From Planctomycetota bacterium (GTDB lineage Bacteria > Planctomycetota > UBA11346): a stretch of 7,313 bases of DNA. Positions 1 to 6,550 of the stretch are shown one piece after another; position 1 is the first letter of the stretch; each line of letters begins with the position of its first letter. The notes beneath the pieces were generated by a model. The model ran no database searches. It was not told the DNA's origin and saw only the letters and a list, made by a program, of their open reading frames with translations. The position numbers and the translations under genes are program-made. The stretch covers positions 1 to 7,313 of the forward strand of contig JACDGQ010000150.1 in the NCBI GenBank assembly GCA_013821615.1, given 5' to 3'.

Positions 1-929
1 GCCGCCAAGTCGAGCAACCCCGGGTGCACATACGACTTCCTGCACACCGCCACGGTATTCCGCAACCGCCCCGCCACCTCCGCCAAAACCCCATTCACCT
101 GCACGCGCGTCATGCTGGCGCCATCATCCGCACCCCCTGCGCTGAACAACGCGAGCGCATGCGCACTCGCATGCCAGGTCCGAAAATCCTTGGCCGTGAA
201 ATCCGCCCCGCTGGCCTCGCGCAGGTACTCGTTCACGTCCGCCGAGTCCAGGACGTGCAGCGCGCCGGCGGCATCCTCGAACTGGAACAGCTCCTGCCCC
301 GGCAGCCCCTGACATTCGCGCACCACGCGCGCCACGCGCGGATCATCGATGTCGACCTGGTGCGCGACCCCGCTCTTGCCGCGGAAGCGCAACTGCAGCC
401 GGCTACCGCTGACGCGCGCGTGCCGATTGCGCAGCGTGGTCAGCCCGTACGAACCGTTGGTGCGCGCGTACTCCTCATTGCCGACGCGCACCAAGGTAGT
501 GTCGAGCAGCCGCACCAGCGCCGCCAACACCGGTTGGCGCGGGACGTGGTGATGGGCGATGGGCGTGAGCAGGTCGCGCACCACCTGGGCGCGGATGCGC
601 GGCAGGGCCTGGCCGAAATCCTCCATGCGGCTGAACTTGCCCGCGTCGCGATGCGTTCGCCAGAGGGCGTGGTAGCGGTACTGCTTGCGGCCGCGGGCAT
701 CCCGGCCGGTGGCCTGGATGTGGCCGTCGGGGTCGGGACAGATCCATACGCGCGTGTAGGCCGGGGGGATGGCGAGGTGGCGGATGCGGGCAAGTTCGGC
801 TGCGTCGCGCAGGGCGGTGCCATCCGGCCGGCGGTAGGCGAAACCCGCGCCGCGGCGGTGCCGCGTGATCCCGGTGCTCTGATCGGTGACGTGCACCAAG
901 CCGCGCGGAGCGGCAGACTTGGGCTTCAT
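1..929 (-). CDS. DNA topoisomerase IB (3' end cut by window start)
   Basis: Type IB topoisomerases relax supercoiled DNA by nicking one strand through a 3'-phosphotyrosyl link, without ATP. The minus frame is open for 309 codons and runs off the window. All five catalytic positions of the poxvirus/bacterial family are visible: Arg148 (LVRVGNEEY), Lys185 (RFRGKSG), Arg250 (KDFRTW), Asn291 (LRNTVAV) and Tyr300 (CRKSYVHP). Their spacings (37, 65, 41, 9) match those I recall for the Deinococcus radiodurans enzyme, offset by 11. Asn replaces the His of the vaccinia enzyme, as is usual in bacteria. The N-terminal part (about residues 10-90) has the usual TGITR..GxGFAY and IPPAYTRVWICPDPDGHIQATG motifs. 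Roughly 40-60 C-terminal residues are probably missing. Start: ATG at 929 has no Shine-Dalgarno directly before it; an in-frame ATG at 1010 has AGGA before it, but the 27 extra codons use poor codons (GTA, GCA, CTT, TCA, GGA) unlike the gene's 5' end, so 929 is preferred. Family call is secure; the start is less so. Confidence 0.94.
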   Translation of the reverse strand, partial: MKPKSAAPRGLVHVTDQSTGITRHRRGAGFAYRRPDGTALRDAAELARIRHLAIPPAYTRVWICPDPDGHIQATGRDARGRKQYRYHALWRTHRDAGKFSRMEDFGQALPRIRAQVVRDLLTPIAHHHVPRQPVLAALVRLLDTTLVRVGNEEYARTNGSYGLTTLRNRHARVSGSRLQLRFRGKSGVAHQVDIDDPRVARVVRECQGLPGQELFQFEDAAGALHVLDSADVNEYLREASGADFTAKDFRTWHASAHALALFSAGGADDGASMTRVQVNGVLAEVAGRLRNTVAVCRKSYVHPGLLDLA

Positions 930-974
930 GGGCACACCGCGTCCGCGCCGTGATGCAAGCCCGCTGACCTCCTC
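926..974 (-). promoter_or_regulatory. Possible leader ORF with strong ribosome site, coupled to the topoisomerase start
   Basis: On the minus strand a strong Shine-Dalgarno, GAGGAGGT (974-967), sits 8 nt before a TTG at 958. That TTG opens a 10-codon frame (LHHGADAVCP) whose TGA (928-926) overlaps the ATG of the topoisomerase at 929 as ATGA, the classic layout for translational coupling. The topoisomerase ATG has no ribosome site of its own at normal spacing. The sequence pattern is seen directly; that the leader is translated is inference. The alternative is that the gene starts at ATG 1010 and this motif lies by chance inside the coding region, where it would encode GEEV. Confidence 0.35.
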
Positions 975-1010
975 GCCCGTATCTGCGGACGGCAGGGCGT
1001 ATACCTTCAT

Positions 1011-1282
1011 GGTTCCTGCGCGTTCCATGCCACGGATGAGCCAGGGATGTGCCAAAGGCACCCGTTTGGTGGGGAAGCCCCGAACAGACTCTATCGCGGC
1101 CGGCGGGTCGGCGCTCCTGCGTCCGGAAGCCTCTGGTCAGGTCGCCCTAACAGATCGGGAGCTATCTTCACACAACCAGATGCGACGCGCCGGTTGGGCC
1201 ATCGTGCAATGCACCAGGATGGGGGCGGGGCGGTGGATGGAATGCAGTACTTTTGAGTCTGGATAGGCGTGGTTGGGATGCG
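1011..1282. other. Intergenic, no gene recognised
   Basis: This lies upstream of the minus-strand topoisomerase. The topoisomerase frame stays open up to a TGA at 1139-1137, but codon use is poor and no family motif appears. I found no convincing -35/-10 pair, RNA gene or protein gene. It should hold the topoisomerase promoter if the gene is transcribed on its own. Confidence 0.5.
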
Positions 1283-1410
1283 CTGGATGCCTGGGCACCT
1301 GGATGCCTCGATGCCCCGATGCCCGGGGGCCTGGATGCCTCGATGGCCCAATGCATTGATGCCAGGATGCATAAATGCCTGGGTTCCTCGAAGCCTCGAT
1401 GCCTAAATAC
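1283..1410. repeat. Degenerate 8-bp tandem repeat (16 units)
   Basis: The sequence parses without a gap into sixteen consecutive octamers with consensus CTSGATGC, for example CTGGATGC, CTCGATGC, CCCGATGC, CAGGATGC and CTAAATAC. Several units are exact duplicates; others differ at one to four positions, and the ATGC half is best kept. A period of 8 is not a multiple of 3, so the frames through it encode an 8-residue repeat in changing registers (CLDA, GIEASR and similar); this argues against a protein function. It ends about 20 bp before the first composite palindromic element. Confidence 0.85.
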
Positions 1411-1429
1411 CCCTCCGTGGACCCCAACC

Positions 1430-1620
1430 GTCGTTGACGCTGAACGAAAGGCCGTCATTCGAAAGCCTGCGGAGCAGGCGACAGAAACTAGCCCAGGGCG
1501 TGAGCCCTGGGACCATCGCACACTCAAGCCCATCCCTCTCGGTTCGCGGCTGCTGCCGGCCAAAAATGGACGAATTCGGCTTGGGGCCTTGCCCGGCAGG
1601 GGCCGCGGACCGTCAGGGAT
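1430..1620 (-). repeat. Composite palindromic element, copy A (inverted)
   Basis: Read on the minus strand this copy has the full order of parts. A long imperfect palindrome comes first, with arms at 1620-1592 and 1560-1532 that both begin ATCCCT and contain CGGTYCGCGGC and CTGCCGG, around a 31-nt spacer. Stem-loop 1 follows: CCCAGGGC, loop TCAC, GCCCTGGG (1511-1492). Stem-loop 2 is GCCTGC, loop TCC, GCAGGC (1479-1465). A tail of about 35 nt resembling those of the other copies (TTTCGTT..CGT) completes it. The copy faces away from copy B, so the two are head to head about 50 bp apart. It could be a REP/BIME-like or MITE-like non-autonomous element; no transposase is in the window. Confidence 0.85.
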
Positions 1621-1671
1621 TACGGCCACGGCTTAGTGCCTGCTCCGGCTGCTCGTCATTCGTAGACAGAA

Positions 1672-1870
1672 ATCCCGAACGATTCGCATTCCATGCCGGA
1701 CGACGGCGATGGGGTTTTCCCAAAGCGCCTGGCCGGCATGGACCGCGAACCGTGCGGGATGGTTTGGTAATCGACGCAATTCCCAGGGCTCACGCCCTGG
1801 GCTAATTTCTGTCGCCTGCTCCGCAGGCTCATGTGCGCCGATGACGCGGTTGTTTCCGCTGACTCGTTGT
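1672..1870 (+). repeat. Composite palindromic element, copy B
   Basis: The long palindrome has arms 1672-1699 and 1733-1760 (28 nt each, about four mismatches) around a 33-nt spacer. Stem-loop 1 is at 1782-1801 (8-bp stem, loop TCAC), stem-loop 2 at 1814-1828 (6-bp stem, loop TCC), and a tail runs to about 1870 (GGTTGTTTCCGCTGACTCG). From the right arm to stem-loop 2 it differs from copy C at only about five of roughly 97 positions by hand comparison, so the two are recent copies or are kept alike. Just upstream, 1637-1664 looks like a decayed stem-loop 2 plus tail. No gene is seen between this copy and copy C (1871-1997). Confidence 0.88.
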
Positions 1871-1997
1871 TGGAATGCAACGACCGCGAAATAGTTTTGA
1901 TGGTGTGCGGGCTGCGCAGGTGGTCGATGCGCTTCGTGGGGATGGCGCCGGCGGTGTAGCGGGTAGCGACTGGTCTTCGGTGCACCAAAATGACTGG

Positions 1998-2145
1998 CCG
2001 GCATGAACCGCGAACCGTGCGGGATGGTTTGGCATTCGACGCAATTCCCAGGGCTCACGCCCTGGGCTAGTTTCTGCCGCCTGCTCCGCAGGCTCGTCTT
2101 CGACGATGATAGGGTGGTTTCCGTTGATCCGTTGACTCGTCATCG
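1998..2145 (+). repeat. Composite palindromic element, copy C (left arm missing)
   Basis: The right arm (1998-2025), stem-loop 1 (2047-2066), stem-loop 2 (2079-2093) and tail (to about 2145, with GGTTTCCGTTGATCCGTTGA) are all present and nearly identical to copy B. I could not find the matching left arm in the 60 bp before 1998, so this copy lacks the long palindrome. It ends about 135 bp before the start codon of the cytochrome/propeller gene and may lie in its 5' untranslated or promoter region. Confidence 0.85.
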
Positions 2146-2281
2146 CGCCAGAGCGGCATGCGATCCTGTGCGCTCTTGGATTTGTCGAGGAACGAGGGCG
2201 TGCATCTCGCCTCAGCAGATGAGCCCGCTGGCCGTACCTTTAATTCTTGTCGCCCAGCCATGCCCTCCCAAGGTTGAACCA

Positions 2282-4954
2282 ATGAAGACCTACCAATCCA
2301 TTTGCCTGCTGTCAGCCCTGGTCCTTTCCGGCTGGTCCCAGGATGTCGACGCCGTGGCCGAAGGCAGGACCGCCTTCGCCCTCTACGGCTGCGTCGTCTG
2401 CCACGCCGTCGACAAGGCCGACACCGCCGCCCGTATAGGCCCGAACCTGCACGGCCTCTTCCTGAGCGACCCTCGCGACCGCGAAGTCCTCGACCCGAAG
2501 TCCGGCGAGAAGCGGAAGCTGAAGGCCGACAAGGCCTACTACCTCGATTCGGTCCGCAAGTCGTGGGACGCGCTGGCGATCGCCGAGAACGGCCCGACCA
2601 CCGGCACGGCCTTCGTTGCGGCGATGCCGTTGTTCACCAAAGAGGTGCTGCCAGATCAGGCGGTGGAGCACATCTGGCACTACCTGCGCACGCTGAACGA
2701 CGTCGGACAGGCCGGCCCGGCGGTGGTGACCGTGCAGGTCGAGCAGAAGGCCGTGCCCAAGAACATCATCGACATCGCGAATGAGGAGCCGGTGACCAAG
2801 CGCACGCGCGTCTTCCGCGCTCCGCTCAATGGGTCGAGCGGGCGGGCGCTGCACGTGGGGTTGCCGAACGGCATGAACTACACCTTCGACGCCCGCTTCC
2901 TGGCGGTGCGCAGCATCTGGGGTGGCGGCTTCCTGAACCTGAGCAAGGAGCGCGAAGGCCGCGGCACGCCGGGTTCGGCGCGAGGTCAAGGAGCGCAGGC
3001 TTTCATCGAGGGCGGCGCCATCCTGCAGCCGCTGACGCCGGCGGGCGTGCCGGTGGATTTCGAATTCATGGAGTCGGACATCAACGACGAGAAAGCGGTC
3101 GAGAAGTGGCTATGGGACGACCGCGATTTCCCGGCGCTGCTCGCCTCGGTGGATGCGGCGTTCCTGGGCCACACGCTCGATCCGGTCTCCGGCGACCCGA
3201 CCTTCCATGTGCGGGTCGGCGCGAATGACCTGATGGAGAAGGTGACGCTCTCCAGCGACGGGCGGATCGAGTTTGCGATTTCGGGGACCGTGAAGGAGGC
3301 GCAGAAATTCGCCTTGTCCGAGAACGGTCTCTCAGCGGTCACAGTCGCGGGTGGCACCTATGCCAACGGCGTATGGACCCTGAGCCCGGCGAAAGGCACG
3401 GTCCACACTCTGAGCGCGCGACTCGCGGGCGGACTGGTGGCGCGCCCGGTCCTGGACCGGGATGAGAACTGGGCCGCGCAGCCTGTGGTCAGGACGCCCG
3501 CAAAGGACGAGAAGAAGAAGCTGGAGCTGCCTGCCGGGTACGTGATCGAGGACTGGGAGGCGCCGAAGGACCTGTTCGGCCGGAAACAGCTGTTCGAGCC
3601 CACCGGCATCGCGGTGGCCAAGGATGGCACCATCGTGGTGGGCACGCGCACCGCGGGCGTGTGGCGCATCCGCGACAACAAGTGGACGCTGTTCGCCGAA
3701 GGGCTGTACGAATGCCTGGGCGTGGTGATCGAGGACGACAAGGGCGACCGCATCGTGGTGACCCAGAAACCCGAGCTGACCCGCCTGGTCGACACCAATG
3801 GCGATGGGCGCGCGGACCGCTTCGAGACGGTGAGCGACGCCTTCGGGTTCCACGGGAACTATCACGAGTTCAATCATGGGCCGGCGCGCGACGCGCAGGG
3901 GAACTACTACTACGCCCTCAACCTGTCGCACACCGGCAACGCCCGCGCCTCGTGGCGCGCGGGTGGGCCGTTCATGGGCACGATGGGCGGTTACCGTGGC
4001 TGGGCCATGCGCGTGACCCCGGACGGCAAGACCGAACCGTACGCCTATGGACTGCGCAGTCCGGCGGGCATCGGGTTCGATCCGGATGGGCGGCTGTGGT
4101 ATGCCGAGAACCAGGGCGAGTACGTCGGCTCGTCCAAGGTCGTGCCGCTCGAGCAGGGCAAATTCTATGGCCACATCTCGAGCCTGGTGGACCTGCCAGG
4201 AAAGCTGAAGCCCGACTCCAAGGAGGTGAACTTCGACCTGTGGAAGGACAAGCGCCGACTGGGCGCGGTCTGGCTGCCGCATGGAAAGCTCGCGAATTCT
4301 CCGGGTAATCCGGCATGGGACATGACCGGTGGGAAATTCGGGGTCTATCAGAAGCAGATGTTCATCGGCGACCAGACGCTCTCGACCATGCTGCGGGTGG
4401 TGACCGAGCAGACCAATGGCACCGACCAGGGCTGCGTGATGCCGTTTGGGCGCGGGCTGGCCTCAGGGGCGATGCGGCCGTGCTTCCTGCCGGATGGCAG
4501 CCTGCTGGTCGGGCAGACCGGGCGTGGGTGGGCGGCGAACGGCGGCGTGCAGGATCGCCTGCAACGGATCAGCTATGACGGGAAGACGATCGGGGTTGAC
4601 ATCTTGCGGATCGCGGTGGCTAAGAACGGGTTCGTGATTCATTTCACGCGGCCGCTTGCTGGTTCGGTGAAGGATGAGGATCTCGCGAGCGCGCTGAAGG
4701 TAAGTTCGTATTTCTACGCGGATACGGGCAATTACGGGTCGCCGGAGCATGATCAGCGGGACGATGCGCTGGCGGGGGTGACGGTGAGTGCCGATCGCAT
4801 GGCAGTGGCGGTGGAGCTGAATGGGTTTGGGATGGGGGAGAAGTGGGTCAATCGGATCTATCATCTGCGGATCGCGGATACGAAAGGGCTGTTTGGCGAT
4901 GCGCCGGTGTGGAAGATGTTGGAGGGGTATTATACGTTGCGCGCGATCCCGTGA
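2282..4954 (+). CDS. Secreted cytochrome c / DUF6797 / beta-propeller protein
   Basis: The product is 890 residues, probably exported to the periplasm and able to carry one haem c. ATG 2282 is chosen because it opens a signal peptide (residues 1 to about 26) and has AAGG 8 nt upstream; the frame is open further 5', but that part runs through repeat copy C. A cytochrome c domain (about 26-140) has the haem motif C37-V-V-C40-H41 and a likely axial Met115 (AAMPLF). A DUF6797-like region (about 174-400) holds RVFRAPLNGS and WGGGFLNLSKEREGRG. A six-bladed, soluble glucose dehydrogenase-like propeller (about 414-776) contains a calcium-type loop D504-T-N-G-D-G-R-A-D512 and FGFHGNYHEFNHG. A beta-rich C-terminal domain (777-890) follows. 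By family, such proteins are thought to oxidise sugars or other organics and pass electrons to the attached haem; the substrate is unknown. Its 3' third uses far more G-ending codons than its 5' third. Confidence 0.88.
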   Translation: MKTYQSICLLSALVLSGWSQDVDAVAEGRTAFALYGCVVCHAVDKADTAARIGPNLHGLFLSDPRDREVLDPKSGEKRKLKADKAYYLDSVRKSWDALAIAENGPTTGTAFVAAMPLFTKEVLPDQAVEHIWHYLRTLNDVGQAGPAVVTVQVEQKAVPKNIIDIANEEPVTKRTRVFRAPLNGSSGRALHVGLPNGMNYTFDARFLAVRSIWGGGFLNLSKEREGRGTPGSARGQGAQAFIEGGAILQPLTPAGVPVDFEFMESDINDEKAVEKWLWDDRDFPALLASVDAAFLGHTLDPVSGDPTFHVRVGANDLMEKVTLSSDGRIEFAISGTVKEAQKFALSENGLSAVTVAGGTYANGVWTLSPAKGTVHTLSARLAGGLVARPVLDRDENWAAQPVVRTPAKDEKKKLELPAGYVIEDWEAPKDLFGRKQLFEPTGIAVAKDGTIVVGTRTAGVWRIRDNKWTLFAEGLYECLGVVIEDDKGDRIVVTQKPELTRLVDTNGDGRADRFETVSDAFGFHGNYHEFNHGPARDAQGNYYYALNLSHTGNARASWRAGGPFMGTMGGYRGWAMRVTPDGKTEPYAYGLRSPAGIGFDPDGRLWYAENQGEYVGSSKVVPLEQGKFYGHISSLVDLPGKLKPDSKEVNFDLWKDKRRLGAVWLPHGKLANSPGNPAWDMTGGKFGVYQKQMFIGDQTLSTMLRVVTEQTNGTDQGCVMPFGRGLASGAMRPCFLPDGSLLVGQTGRGWAANGGVQDRLQRISYDGKTIGVDILRIAVAKNGFVIHFTRPLAGSVKDEDLASALKVSSYFYADTGNYGSPEHDQRDDALAGVTVSADRMAVAVELNGFGMGEKWVNRIYHLRIADTKGLFGDAPVWKMLEGYYTLRAIP

Positions 4955-4962
4955 TGGGGGGA

Positions 4963-4985
4963 TGGCACTGGCGTTGCCGGTGCCA
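4963..4985 (+). terminator. Stem-loop directly after the cytochrome/propeller gene
   Basis: A 10-bp stem with one G-T wobble (TGGCACTGGC, loop GTT, GCCGGTGCCA) begins 8 nt after the TGA. The position suits a transcription terminator or a 3'-end stabiliser, but no T-run follows, so intrinsic termination is uncertain. The next stem (repeat copy D) starts 9 nt later, giving a chain of hairpins at the 3' end of the gene. Confidence 0.4.
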
Positions 4986-4993
4986 GGGCATGA

Positions 4994-5200
4994 ATCCCGA
5001 TCGGTTCGCGGTTCATGCCGAGCGATAGATTCGACTGTTCCCTGCCATCGCTGGTCGGCATGAACCGCGAACCGACCGGGATGGGTTGGGTATGACGCGG
5101 AGTCCCAGGGCTCACGCCCTGGGCTATGGTGTGCCGCCTGCTCCGCAGGCTCTTGGCGGGCGGTGATGGAGTGCATTTCGTTGATCCGCGGACGGATTTG
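4994..5200 (+). repeat. Composite palindromic element, copy D
   Basis: This is the best-preserved long palindrome of the four copies: arms 4994-5026 and 5047-5082 match almost completely (one substitution and a 3-nt gap) around a 20-nt spacer, and contain CGGTTCGCGGTTCATGCCGA. Stem-loop 1 is at 5104-5123 (CCCAGGGC, TCAC, GCCCTGGG), stem-loop 2 at 5136-5150, and the tail has TTTCGTTGATCCG near 5178-5190. It starts 40 bp after a stop codon and points the same way as the gene, so it would lie in the 3' untranslated region if transcription continues. Confidence 0.87.
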
Positions 5201-5228
5201 CCCGCAGTGCCAGCAAGGCGCCTGCCTT

Positions 5229-5436
5229 GAGCGCCATCGGCGCGACGTCAATCTTCAGCCCAGGGCAACGCCTTGGGAATTGCGGGATAAATGAGGCGGG
5301 GCCCTGTTAGGGCGGCCTCAATCGGTCGCATGTCCGCGGAGATTGAGGCCGCCCCTCCAAGGCTCGTTTACGGATAATCGCCCTCGACCCAGGGCGTTGC
5401 CCTGGACTGAAAAATGAGGCCGCGCCGTTGGCGCTC
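5229..5436. repeat. 208-bp imperfect inverted repeat with central 14-bp stem
   Basis: The two halves are inverted copies. The outer ends are GAGCGCCATCGGCGCG (5229-) and its near complement ending GGCGCTC (-5436). Each half has a hairpin: 5259-5277 (CCCAGGGC, AAC, GCCTTGGG) and 5389-5405 (CCAGGGC, GTT, GCCCTGG). The centre is a perfect 14-bp stem, 5310-5323 with 5341-5354 (GGGCGGCCTCAATC), around a 17-nt loop. The whole could fold as a cross. It sits between repeat copy D and the start of the 332-residue gene, where it may affect transcription. It could be a mobile-element relic or a REP-type pair; no coding capacity is seen. Confidence 0.8.
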
Positions 5437-5522
5437 TGAGCAGGCACAACTGTCCACACCGGATTTCCAGCTCGTGCCGGCAACGCCTCCCCCCCTCCCG
5501 CGGTACCTCAGTCGAGGTCCCC

Positions 5523-6521
5523 ATGCCCAGCGCTTTGTCCATCGCCGTGGTCGCCACGCTCCTCGCCACCGCCTTCCAAGCCAGCTCAGCCGAGAACCCC
5601 CTCCCCGTGGCCAAGTTCCAGGGCGACGTCTTCAATGAGATGGCGCGCGCCTTCGGCTGCGTGGTGTCCACCGATGCGGTGGCGCACACCCTGACGCTGG
5701 CGCTGGAGAAGGATGGCAGCGTGGTGACGGTGCCGATCCGCATGGACACCGAGCTGCACGTCCGCGACTCGTGGGGCGAGCTCGGCGACTTCTTCGCGGG
5801 GCAGCGCGTGATGCTGTTCATGTACGTCGACGACGAGCGGAAGTGGACGTGGCCACGCGCGGTGCAGGACGAGTTGCACATGACGGCGCGCCATGGGTAC
5901 TTCGACAAGGTCGTCGCCATCGAGGCCGAGGGGCATTCGTACACCACGGCGCACGAGACCAAGAATCCCGACGGCACCAAGGGCAAGGATCTCTTCAAGC
6001 GCTACCACTACGATCCGGCGGTGAAGGTGTGGAAGGGCGCCACGGCGACGGGCATCGAGAGCCTGGCGGTCGGTGACGAGGTCATCCAGCAGCAGGTGCT
6101 GAAGGACGGGGTCAAGGTCACGGTTGAGATCGCCGACCGCAACGGCGACAAGGAGATCGCCGCGCTGCAGGACGCCAAGCACCACCAGGACGAGGATCAC
6201 CTGGGCCTGCCGTGCTATGTCACGGATGTCGACGTGCTGACCGGCGCGGTGTCGTTCACGGTGCCGTGGTGCAGCGCGGCACGCGCGAAGCAGCTGGCGC
6301 CGGGGGCGGTGACGGCGGTCGTGCCGGGCGACGGCAGCAAGGCGTTCGCGGCGGCGCTCATCGCCCTGCAGGAGGTCGACCAGCGGGAACGCCTGCAGAT
6401 GGTGGTCAACTCACGCGTGGCCAGCCGGCTGGCGTATGGGCAGGCGCTGCGCCTGTTCGTGCCGGGGACGGGGCCGGCGGTGCCGACGGGGAAGGTGGGG
6501 GTGCCGGAGAGCGGGAAGTAG
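5523..6521 (+). CDS. Secreted protein of unknown function
   Basis: I do not recognise this 332-residue protein. ATG 5523 has GAGG 5 nt upstream and opens a hydrophobic signal peptide (residues 1-23, likely cut after SSA); the n-region has no Lys or Arg, which is unusual. The mature part has two stretches that look alike in layout. The first (about 38-125) is a beta-rich run, GCVVSTDAVAHTLTLALEKDG, then TVPIRMDTELHVRD, W84, GQRVMLFMYVDD and W108-T-W110. The second (about 227-315) begins GLPCYVTDVDVLTGAVSFTV and includes an APGAVTAVVPGDG segment. Both suggest small beta-barrel folds of the kind seen in DUF5666-type proteins, but this is only resemblance. Between them lies GIESLAVGDEVIQQQV and a charged helix (residues about 205-226, rich in Asp, His, Lys). 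No catalytic motif, haem site or membrane helix is seen beyond the signal. It lies 568 bp after the cytochrome gene, so co-transcription is doubtful. Confidence 0.85.
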   Translation: MPSALSIAVVATLLATAFQASSAENPLPVAKFQGDVFNEMARAFGCVVSTDAVAHTLTLALEKDGSVVTVPIRMDTELHVRDSWGELGDFFAGQRVMLFMYVDDERKWTWPRAVQDELHMTARHGYFDKVVAIEAEGHSYTTAHETKNPDGTKGKDLFKRYHYDPAVKVWKGATATGIESLAVGDEVIQQQVLKDGVKVTVEIADRNGDKEIAALQDAKHHQDEDHLGLPCYVTDVDVLTGAVSFTVPWCSAARAKQLAPGAVTAVVPGDGSKAFAAALIALQEVDQRERLQMVVNSRVASRLAYGQALRLFVPGTGPAVPTGKVGVPESGK

Positions 6522-6550
6522 CGGCGCGGCGCGGGGCACAAGGACACGCT

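Noticed and set aside
24..953. 309-codon plus-strand open frame
   Set aside because: It is the antisense shadow of the topoisomerase, whose five catalytic residues are all in the minus frame; the plus frame has no recognisable motif.
1253..1636. 127-codon plus-strand frame
   Set aside because: Most of it is the 8-bp tandem repeat and copy A; the repeat period is not a multiple of three and no ribosome site is seen.
1168..2143. Several minus-strand frames with recurring peptides such as EPAEQATEISPGREPW and LRSRRQKLAQGVSPG
   Set aside because: These are translations of the composite palindromic element in two frames; the same DNA appears at four places and in both orientations, so the repeat and not a protein explains them.
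1430..2145. CRISPR array
   Set aside because: The repeats are few, long, in mixed orientation and without regular unique spacers; no cas gene is visible.
2003..2281. 93-codon N-terminal extension of the cytochrome/propeller protein
   Set aside because: It runs through repeat copy C and would bury the signal peptide that begins at ATG 2282.
3332..4282. 316-codon minus-strand frame
   Set aside because: It lies antisense to the propeller domain, whose calcium-loop and other motifs are clear on the plus strand; long antisense frames are expected at this GC content.
5343..5378. Possible promoter TTGAGG ... GATAAT before the 332-residue gene
   Set aside because: The spacing is 24 nt, too long for a standard promoter, and the first hexamer is part of the inverted-repeat stem.
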